A stretch of 36,850 bases of DNA, from the NCBI GenBank assembly GCA_910589145.1, contig CAJUSD010000033.1, forward strand, positions 1-36,850, written 5' to 3'. The notes under the pieces are model-generated. The model saw only the letters and a program-made list of their open reading frames with translations, had not been told where the DNA came from and searched no databases. The position numbers and the translations under genes were made by a program. Shown here piece by piece: positions 31,061 through 36,850 of this stretch. Position 1 is the first letter of the stretch. Every line of letters begins with the position of its first letter. This DNA comes from an uncultured Oscillospiraceae bacterium (GTDB taxonomy: Bacteria > Bacillota > Clostridia > Oscillospirales > Ruminococcaceae).

Positions 31061-32857
31061 ATGAACCTACTTTTCATTGCTGTCAATACCCAGTACATCC
31101 ATACCAATCCGGCAGTCCGTATTCTCCGCCAACGGCTGATTCAAAGATTCCCCCAGTCATCAGAGCAGGTACAGATAGCTGAATTTACCATTAATCAATG
31201 GGACGATGATATTTTGGGCGCAATCTACCGGCTTCATCCAAAGGTATTGGGGTTTTCCTGTTATTTATGGAATATCGCCACAGTTCGCCGCCTCTGTACA
31301 GAATACCGGAAAGTTGACCCCTCGGCAGTGATTTTCCTTGGTGGGCCGGAGGTATCTTATGATGCTCAGGCAGAATTAGAGCGTCTCCCTGCTGCGGACT
31401 TTGTCCTTTGCGGGGAGGGTGAATATACGATTGAAAAAATTTATCCGTTCCTTCCCCAGTGGAATGCAGCATTGGAAAAGATATCCCACATTCCCGGCAT
31501 TGTTTACCGAAATGGCGGTGAAATCTGCACCAGCCCTGCCAGCGAACCTGTGAAAATGGAGGATGTCCCTTTCCCCTACTCGGAAAAAGAATTGAAAAGC
31601 GGACGTATTTTGTATTATGAAACCATTCGGGGCTGCCCTTTTCAGTGTCAATATTGTCTCAGCTCTGCGGAAAAAGGGGTTCGCTTCCGTCCCTTAGAGC
31701 AGGTTTTCCGAGATATTGACCGCTTTTTGAACGCAAAGGTACGCCAGGTCAAGTTGGTTGACCGGACATTCAACTGTTCTAAGGCCCACGCTACAGCCAT
31801 TTGGAAGTACCTGTCAGAACATGACAACGGAATTACAAATTTCCACTTTGAATTGGCGGCAGAGCTTTTGGATGAAGAAACACTTGATTTCCTTTCCACG
31901 ATCCGTCCTGGATTATTTCAGTTTGAAATCGGGGTGCAGTCCGCCAATCCAGAAACGCTCCAGGCAATCCGCCGCCCTGCAGACATGGAACATCTCCGTT
32001 ATGTTACACAGCGAATTCACAGCGGTGGAAATATCCATCAGCATTTGGATCTGATCGCAGGGCTCCCTTATGAGGGGTTTGCGTCCTTTGCAGACAGTTT
32101 CCAAAAGGTATATGAAATGAAACCCCACCAGTTCCAACTTGGGTTCTTAAAGCTGCTGAAAGGTACTGGACTTTACCGGGATGCAGACATGTATGGGATA
32201 ATCTGTCGGGATGCCGCCCCTTATGAAGTGCTGAAAACCCGCTGGCTTTCTTATGGGGAGCTGCTGGAACTGAAAGACATAGAAGCTATGGTAGAAACCT
32301 ACTACAACAGCGGACGGTTTCAATGCAGTGTTTCAGAGCTGGAAAAACGTTTTCATTCTCCGTTTGTCTTTTATCAATCTCTTGCCGCTTATTGGCGGGA
32401 GATTGGGGCATTTGAACAAAATCACCGTAACGAGCAGGTTTATGAACTGCTTTGGTTATTTTTTCGGGACAGTTTGAATCCTTCTAATGGGGAATTAGAG
32501 GGATTCAAATGGCTTTTGAAACATGACCTATGTCTACATCAAAAACCAAAACGTTCAGAAGAACGCATTGCAGTAAGTTTATACCATACATATCGTGACA
32601 GAATATCCGCCTTTTATCATTCCCAGGAGCAGGGGGAGCGGTTCCTTCCTTCCTATGTTGGGATGGATCCCCATCAGACTGCAAGAATCACCCACATGGA
32701 GGTATATCCTTTTGATCCACGTTCTGGAGTTGCCTCCTGTTGGGAACAGGATAAGGCAAAAGGAATGATGCTTTATGACTATCGGAACCGGGAATGGAAC
32801 GGCATGGCTTCCCATTATTGGCTGCCCTTTGAGGATAACCAAAACAGTCATACATAA
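31061..32857 (+). CDS. B12-binding-domain radical SAM protein (DUF4080 type)
   Basis: A 598-residue enzyme with an N-terminal cobalamin-binding-like Rossmann domain (about residues 1-135, with ILRQRL and FLGGPEVSYDAQAELE) and a central radical SAM domain. The cluster motif is GCPFQCQYC, with Cys192, Cys196 and Cys199. Domain order and the long C-terminal region (about 390-598) match clostridial proteins annotated with DUF4080. The classical DxHxxG cobalamin ligand is not seen, so B12 binding may be base-off without a protein ligand, or lost. The reaction is unknown; relatives methylate or rearrange unactivated carbons. The frame opens at 31010, but ATG at 31061 follows CCAGGAGAAT. It stands alone, divergent from the MarR gene. 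Confidence 0.88.
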   Translation: MNLLFIAVNTQYIHTNPAVRILRQRLIQRFPQSSEQVQIAEFTINQWDDDILGAIYRLHPKVLGFSCYLWNIATVRRLCTEYRKVDPSAVIFLGGPEVSYDAQAELERLPAADFVLCGEGEYTIEKIYPFLPQWNAALEKISHIPGIVYRNGGEICTSPASEPVKMEDVPFPYSEKELKSGRILYYETIRGCPFQCQYCLSSAEKGVRFRPLEQVFRDIDRFLNAKVRQVKLVDRTFNCSKAHATAIWKYLSEHDNGITNFHFELAAELLDEETLDFLSTIRPGLFQFEIGVQSANPETLQAIRRPADMEHLRYVTQRIHSGGNIHQHLDLIAGLPYEGFASFADSFQKVYEMKPHQFQLGFLKLLKGTGLYRDADMYGIICRDAAPYEVLKTRWLSYGELLELKDIEAMVETYYNSGRFQCSVSELEKRFHSPFVFYQSLAAYWREIGAFEQNHRNEQVYELLWLFFRDSLNPSNGELEGFKWLLKHDLCLHQKPKRSEERIAVSLYHTYRDRISAFYHSQEQGERFLPSYVGMDPHQTARITHMEVYPFDPRSGVASCWEQDKAKGMMLYDYRNREWNGMASHYWLPFEDNQNSHT

Positions 32858-32905
32858 ATTTCTTTTGAAACTATTATAAAATTTTGGCGAATCTAATTAC
32901 TAACA

Positions 32906-32937
32906 TTGACAAGCCATAGATAATTTTATAAAATTAT
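32906..32937 (+). promoter_or_regulatory. Promoter of the Gfo-HAD-GH28 unit with overlapping palindrome
   Basis: TTGACA (32906-32911) and TAAAAT (32929-32934) are 17 bases apart. A perfect 18-base palindrome, ATAATTTTATAAAATTAT (32920-32937), covers the -10 box. Confidence 0.7.
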
Positions 32938-32949
32938 TTTGTAAGAATT

Positions 32950-32974
32950 GCCGAAGGACTGGAAACGGTTCGGC
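32950..32974 (+). promoter_or_regulatory. Inverted repeat with cre-like core in the leader of the Gfo gene
   Basis: GCCGAA (32950-32955) and TTCGGC (32969-32974) form an inverted repeat enclosing TGGAAACGGTT, which matches most of the catabolite-control pattern TGNAANCGNT. It sits just after the transcription start, as an operator or mRNA hairpin would. Confidence 0.4.
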
Positions 32975-33009
32975 TTTAATCTCTATAAACGGAAAGAGAG
33001 GAAATACAG

Positions 33010-34293
33010 ATGGCCAAAAAAAGATATGCTCAGGTAGGAACTGGCGGCAGAGCAAGGTTTTTCTATGAGGCAGTAGCTTCCAAATACAACGAAACCAGTG
33101 AAATCGTTGCGTTTTGCGATGTAAACCAAACCAGAATGAATTTTGCAAATTCTCGTTTGGAAGCCCTAGGGGCTAAAGCAGTTCCTACCTATAAACACTT
33201 CGAATTTGAGAAAATGATTGAGGAAATCAAACCGGACTGTGTTATTGTTACATCAGTTGACCGGACTCATGACTGGTATATCATTAAGGCCATGGAATTA
33301 GGCTGTGATGTTATCACCGAGAAGCCAATGACTATTGACGAGAAACGTGCGCAGAATATTATTGATACTCAAAAACGCACTGGCCGCAATGTCCGTGTTT
33401 CCTTCAATTACCGTTATGCTCCCACCAACACCAAAATCCGTGAGCTGATTATGGATGGTACGATTGGCGATGTGTACTCTGTCCACTTCGAGTGGTTCCT
33501 GAATACCAGACATGGCGCGGACTACTATCGCAGATGGCACCGCAACAAGGAAAATTCAGGCGGCCTGCTGGTACATAAAGCTACCCATCATTTTGATTTG
33601 GTTAATTTCTGGCTGGGTTCCAGCCCTGAAATTGTCTATGCTATGGGTTCTCTGAACTTCTATGGCCGTACCAATGCTGAAAGGCGCGGCGTAAAAGAAT
33701 TCTATTACAGATGCCATGGTAGCGAAACCGCTAAAAACGATCCATTTGCTTTGGATATGGAATCCAATCCTACCTTGAAAGCTCTTTATCTGGATGCAGA
33801 ACATGAAGACGGCTATATCCGTGACAAGAGCGTTTTCTCTGAGGAAATTTCCATCGAAGATACCATGGGCGTTATGGTTCGGTATAAGAATAACGCCATT
33901 CTCACCTATTCCCTGAACTCTTATCTGCCTCTGGAGGGTCTGCGGATTGGTTTCAACGGCAGCAAGGGCAGGATTGAAATGGAAGTCTTTGAAAATTCCT
34001 ATGTCAATGCTGGTGGAGAAAAATCTAACGAAGGTTCTGTCCACAGCAAAAAGATTATGGTTTACCCGATGTTTGGGCCAGCCTATGAAGCCAAAGTTGA
34101 GGAAGGAGTTGGCGGACACGGCGGCGGTGACCCTGTATTGCTGAATGATATTTTTGGCGTACCTGTTGAGGATAAATTCCACAGAGCTGCAAACCAGGTA
34201 GACGGTGCAATGTCTATTTTGACTGGTGTGGCAGCGAATAAATCTATTGCGTCTGGTATGCCTGTAAAAATTGCAGACCTTGTTAAATTCTAA
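33010..34293 (+). CDS. Gfo/Idh/MocA family oxidoreductase
   Basis: A 427-residue NAD(P)-dependent sugar oxidoreductase. The nucleotide-binding loop is VGTGGRARFF (Gly10-Thr-Gly-Gly-Arg-Ala15), the family EKP motif is TEKPMTID (Glu104-Lys-Pro106), and HKATHHFDLVNFWLG near residue 194 supplies the usual catalytic/substrate His. Substrates of this family are sugars, inositols and uronates. Context with a GH28 enzyme suggests galacturonate- or rhamnose-containing fragments, as in the rhamnogalacturonan cluster of Bacillus, where an oxidoreductase (YteT) is encoded; closeness to YteT was not tested. The ATG follows AGAGAGGAAATAC. A strong hairpin terminator separates it from the HAD gene. Confidence 0.92.
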   Translation: MAKKRYAQVGTGGRARFFYEAVASKYNETSEIVAFCDVNQTRMNFANSRLEALGAKAVPTYKHFEFEKMIEEIKPDCVIVTSVDRTHDWYIIKAMELGCDVITEKPMTIDEKRAQNIIDTQKRTGRNVRVSFNYRYAPTNTKIRELIMDGTIGDVYSVHFEWFLNTRHGADYYRRWHRNKENSGGLLVHKATHHFDLVNFWLGSSPEIVYAMGSLNFYGRTNAERRGVKEFYYRCHGSETAKNDPFALDMESNPTLKALYLDAEHEDGYIRDKSVFSEEISIEDTMGVMVRYKNNAILTYSLNSYLPLEGLRIGFNGSKGRIEMEVFENSYVNAGGEKSNEGSVHSKKIMVYPMFGPAYEAKVEEGVGGHGGGDPVLLNDIFGVPVEDKFHRAANQVDGAMSILTGVAANKSIASGMPVKIADLVKF

Positions 34294-34304
34294 ATAATTT
34301 GCAA

Positions 34305-34339
34305 GGGCAGCCGCTGGATCAGGAGCGGCTGCCCTTTTT
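34305..34339 (+). terminator. Hairpin terminator inside the Gfo-HAD-GH28 unit
   Basis: GGGCAGCCGCT (34305-34315) pairs with AGCGGCTGCCC (34324-34334) and T5 follows. The HAD gene begins 20 bases later with no visible promoter, so it depends on read-through. Confidence 0.88.
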
Positions 34340-34359
34340 GCGGCAGCAGGAGGACATGT

Positions 34360-34983
34360 ATGCTGAAAAAAATTGAATGGATCTTCTTTGATGTTGGCTC
34401 AACACTATCCGACGAAAGTGAAGCTTATGCCCACCGTATTCGGGATGCAATTTCTGGTACAGAAATCCCCTATCAGGAATTTTGGGATAAGATGATAGAA
34501 TTTTATAAACAAAATAAGAAAGGCGATCTTGAAACACTCCAATATTATGGACTGGCAGCCCCCAAGTGGCACAGTGAGGACGAAAAACCTTACCCCGATG
34601 CCAAAAAGTGTTTGAAAAGGCTGAAAAACAGGTTCAAGATCGGCATTATAGCAAACCAGCCCCTTGGGACAAAGAACCGGTTGCAGGTCTTTGGTTTATC
34701 AGAATATATTGACCTGGTCATTGCATCGGCAGAGGAAGGCATATCCAAACCGGATTTGAGGATATTTGAAATTGCCCTTGAGCGGGCGGGATGCAAACCG
34801 GAAAACGCCGCCATGGTTGGGGACAGGTTGGAAAATGATATTATTCCCTCGAATGTTTTGGGGATAACCTCGATCTGGATTAAGCAGGGGTTCAGCCGAT
34901 ATGGAGCCCCAAAAACAGACATAGAACAGCCAGATTATACTGTAAACACTTTAACAGAACTATGTGAGCTGTTTGGGCAGTAA
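34360..34983 (+). CDS. HAD-superfamily hydrolase with variant motifs
   Basis: A 207-residue haloacid-dehalogenase-like phosphatase. The nucleophile is Asp11 in FFDVGSTL. Lys130 (SKPDLRIF, motif III) and GDRLENDI (Asp155, Asp160, motif IV) are present. The second Asp of motif I (DxD) is replaced by Gly13, as in the DxGxT subgroup, and motif II ends in Asn99 (IIANQ) rather than Thr/Ser. Activity is therefore probable but may be altered. It has a good ribosome site (CAGGAGGACATGT) and sits 19 bases before the GH28 gene. A role in dephosphorylating a sugar phosphate from pectin breakdown is inference. Confidence 0.85.
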   Translation: MLKKIEWIFFDVGSTLSDESEAYAHRIRDAISGTEIPYQEFWDKMIEFYKQNKKGDLETLQYYGLAAPKWHSEDEKPYPDAKKCLKRLKNRFKIGIIANQPLGTKNRLQVFGLSEYIDLVIASAEEGISKPDLRIFEIALERAGCKPENAAMVGDRLENDIIPSNVLGITSIWIKQGFSRYGAPKTDIEQPDYTVNTLTELCELFGQ

Positions 34984-35002
34984 ATGAGAAAGGAAATATA
35001 AT

Positions 35003-36427
35003 ATGTATAATGTATTAGATTACAAAATCCAAAAGGACGGTATAGCTGATAATACTCAGGCAATCGCTGACCTCATCGCAAAGATTGAACAGGAAGGCGG
35101 CGGGACATTGTATTTCCCCGCTGGTCAGTATATAACGGGTTCAATTGAATTAAAAAGCAATATGACTTTATATCTGGATGCAGGGGCGGAAATCCTTGCC
35201 AGCGACGACCGGGCAAAATATCCTTTCATTGATGAAAAGAAAATACCTGGCTGGGACGGGGTAACGAAAGGCGCAATTATTACAGCATTCCATGCTAAAA
35301 ACATTGCGGTTATCGGGCGCGGAAAAATAGATGGGCGCGGATATAACTGGTGGCACAAATCCACTGATGGCACCACGCGGGACGGAAGGCCGCGGACATT
35401 ACAATTTTTCTCCTGCGATAATATACGCATTGATGGGATAACCATTGTCAACTCTCCTATGTGGACAATCCATCCGGTATGCTCCAATAATATCACTATC
35501 CACGGGATTACAATTCAAAATCCCTGGGACTCCCCCAACACTGACGGAATCAATCCTGAAAGCTGCTCTAATGTCCACATTTCCAACTGTCATATTGATG
35601 TTGGTGACGACTGTGTAACACTGAAATCCGGCACGCAAAACGACAGTTATCAACGCTTAAAGCCCTGTGAAAATATTACCATTACTAATTGTACCATGGT
35701 AAACGGACATGGAGGAGTAGTTATTGGGAGCGAAATGTCCGGCGGGGTGAAGAATGTCACCATTTCCAACTGTGTCTTTTATGGTACAGACCGTGGAATC
35801 CGTATCAAAACCCGCCGGAAGCGCGGGGGAACTGTAGAAGACATCCGGGTAAACAATATTATTATGAATGATGTATTTTGTCCGATTGTCATTAACGGGT
35901 TTTACCGATGCGGGGCCAAGCCTTATGAATTGGAGGAATTGTTTACACGGGAAAAACGCCCGCTTGCTGAAAATACCCCTACATTCCAAAACATCTATAT
36001 TTCTAATGTAACTGCCCGTAACTGTACCTCGGCGGCATGCTTTATGATGGGGATACCGGAATCACCGATCACAGGAGTGTCTATTGAAAATTTTGTTGTC
36101 GATATGAAACAAGGAGAAGTGAAACCGGTTCAACCCGCTATGGCATACGGTTTACCGGAAATGGCGAAAAACGGTATCAAACTATACAATGTTCAGGATG
36201 TAATGTTAAAGGATATCCGGATAGCTGTATATGATGACAACGCCGTTACGATAGAGGATTCTCAGAATGTGACAATTGAATTCATTATGGTTCGTTCTAC
36301 CGCAAAAGATAAATCGGCAGTTTCCCTAAAAAATGTGGAAAACGCTTATATTTCAAAAGGGATAGGAAGTTGTCTGGCAGAAGACTTTGCCCATATGGAA
36401 AATTGCAGACAGATTACAATTAAATAA
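35003..36427 (+). CDS. Glycoside hydrolase family 28 (polygalacturonase-like)
   Basis: A 474-residue right-handed beta-helix enzyme that hydrolyses galacturonosyl linkages in pectin. All four GH28 signatures are seen: NTDG (179-182), GDD (201-203), GHGG (235-238) and RIK (267-269). Repeated strands of the form ITISNCxF mark the helix coils. No signal peptide is present, so the enzyme should act inside the cell on imported oligogalacturonides or rhamnogalacturonan pieces. Exo- versus endo-action or rhamnogalacturonan specificity cannot be decided. ATG at 35003 follows AAAGGAAATATA. It is the last gene of the unit, followed by a bidirectional terminator. Confidence 0.95.
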   Translation: MYNVLDYKIQKDGIADNTQAIADLIAKIEQEGGGTLYFPAGQYITGSIELKSNMTLYLDAGAEILASDDRAKYPFIDEKKIPGWDGVTKGAIITAFHAKNIAVIGRGKIDGRGYNWWHKSTDGTTRDGRPRTLQFFSCDNIRIDGITIVNSPMWTIHPVCSNNITIHGITIQNPWDSPNTDGINPESCSNVHISNCHIDVGDDCVTLKSGTQNDSYQRLKPCENITITNCTMVNGHGGVVIGSEMSGGVKNVTISNCVFYGTDRGIRIKTRRKRGGTVEDIRVNNIIMNDVFCPIVINGFYRCGAKPYELEELFTREKRPLAENTPTFQNIYISNVTARNCTSAACFMMGIPESPITGVSIENFVVDMKQGEVKPVQPAMAYGLPEMAKNGIKLYNVQDVMLKDIRIAVYDDNAVTIEDSQNVTIEFIMVRSTAKDKSAVSLKNVENAYISKGIGSCLAEDFAHMENCRQITIK

Positions 36428-36453
36428 TAAGCTTCAGGATTTTCCATCTGACT

Positions 36454-36508
36454 CCCACTAAAACAAAAACAGAAGGGTTTTTATTCCCTTCTGCTTTGTT
36501 TTAGTGGG
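36454..36508. terminator. Bidirectional terminator between GH28 and the flippase-like gene
   Basis: Outer stem CCCACTAAAACAAA (36454-36467) with TTTGTTTTAGTGGG (36495-36508), inner stem CAGAAGGG (36470-36477) with CCCTTCTG (36486-36493). T-rich text follows the inner hairpin on both strands. The right outer arm overlaps the stop codon of the minus-strand gene. Confidence 0.8.
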
Positions 36509-36850
36509 TACGTTTTGAAAACAGGGCCTTAAAAATATGAACTGCCAGGCTGACGAAAAACCGGAACCTGTCTGTTTTATGAAAGCAACCCCAAAATAAG
36601 AGATTGGGGAAAATCATACAAAGAGAGAATTTTATGATAAAGGCAGTAAATAAATTAGAAACTGTTGCAAGATTGGCCAAGCAGGAGACCATAATACATG
36701 CTGCCACTGATACTAAGGTATAAAGTACAAAATCAGCGGCATATTTTCGGGAACTTTTTCTAAAAACATATTTAAAAAGAACATAAGGTTCTACCCAAAT
36801 GCAGGTTGAAAGAGTGCTGATAATTGTTCCAAGAAAGACCCCTGCAGTAC
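36501..36850 (-). CDS. Polysaccharide flippase/repeat-unit transporter-like protein, C-terminal part
   Basis: The visible 115 or so C-terminal residues of a membrane protein that continues past the window end. The segment TAGVFLGTIISTLSTCIWVEPYVLFKYVF (named by IISTLSTCIWVEPYVLFKYV) followed by hydrophobic helices and ending FFVSLAVHIFKALFSKRTH resembles the last helices of Wzx-like lipid-linked oligosaccharide flippases, where a (F/W)VEPYVLYK block is common. An internal 68-codon frame starting at Met is only a part of it. The start, and whether neighbouring surface-polysaccharide genes exist, cannot be seen. Confidence 0.6.
   Translation of the reverse strand, partial: TAGVFLGTIISTLSTCIWVEPYVLFKYVFRKSSRKYAADFVLYTLVSVAACIMVSCLANLATVSNLFTAFIIKFSLCMIFPNLLFWGCFHKTDRFRFFVSLAVHIFKALFSKRTH

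Noticed and set aside
1..36850. CRISPR array, tRNA, rRNA, intact transposase or phage genes
   Set aside because: Looked for on both strands; no regularly spaced repeats, cloverleaf or transposase motif was found.

Overview
The window looks like a chromosomal piece of a spore-forming Gram-positive Clostridia member, most likely an Oscillospiraceae/Clostridium leptum-like gut bacterium. The evidence is the gene order recJ-rel-dtd-MBL hydrolase-hemZ, a ytaF-type sporulation membrane gene, a T-box leader in front of leuA, strong AGGAGG-type ribosome sites, TTGACA-17-TATAAT promoters, and plant-cell-wall sugar genes. The genus is inference. No tRNA, rRNA, CRISPR array, intact IS or prophage was seen.

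Layout. 1-490: a hairpin-rich intergenic repeat (copy A). 494-5154: rluA-family pseudouridine synthase, a convergent MATE transporter, a zinc-ribbon Nudix hydrolase with a structured leader, and a GH43 glycosidase. 5261-7440: leuA with its own terminator, T-box (CUC leucine specifier) and promoter. 7450-7770: repeat copy B. 7773-9962: ECF sigma factor with a membrane-anchored anti-sigma-like partner, on the minus strand. 9963-10461: a divergent intergenic region with two related palindromes. 10462-12456: a BspA-type leucine-rich-repeat exported protein. 12630-15728: GNAT acetyltransferase, rhamnulokinase, PfkB-type sugar-phosphate kinase. 15779-16915: prfB with no frameshift. 17161-18248: a DUF3788-like protein and a zinc-ribbon/coiled-coil protein. 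18400-26408: one minus-strand housekeeping operon, recJ-rel-dtd-MBL-hemZ-uridine-kinase-like. 26540-29425: ytaF and a GT4 glycosyltransferase between two inverted, diverged copies of the hairpin repeat (C and D); copy C also holds a probable YqzL-like microprotein. 29468-30862: two DNA-binding regulators (Xre-type and MarR). 31061-32857: a B12-binding radical SAM protein. 33010-36427: a Gfo/Idh/MocA oxidoreductase, a HAD hydrolase and a GH28 polygalacturonase-like enzyme, probably one pectin/rhamnogalacturonan operon. 36501-end: the C-terminal part of a polysaccharide flippase-like membrane protein.

How the genes fit together. GH43, GH28, Gfo oxidoreductase and rhamnulokinase all point to use of pectin-derived oligosaccharides. 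Neither glycosidase shows a signal peptide, so they probably act inside the cell on imported fragments; no transporter is in the window. The recJ-rel block joins DNA repair, stringent response, tRNA proofreading and heme/radical-SAM functions under one visible promoter at 26510-26538.

The least explained part is the repeat family. Four copies (A+, B+, C-, D+) share serial hairpins whose stems change on both sides while loops stay similar. Two copies in opposite orientation bracket a two-gene segment. All similarity statements were made by eye; no alignment or database search was run.
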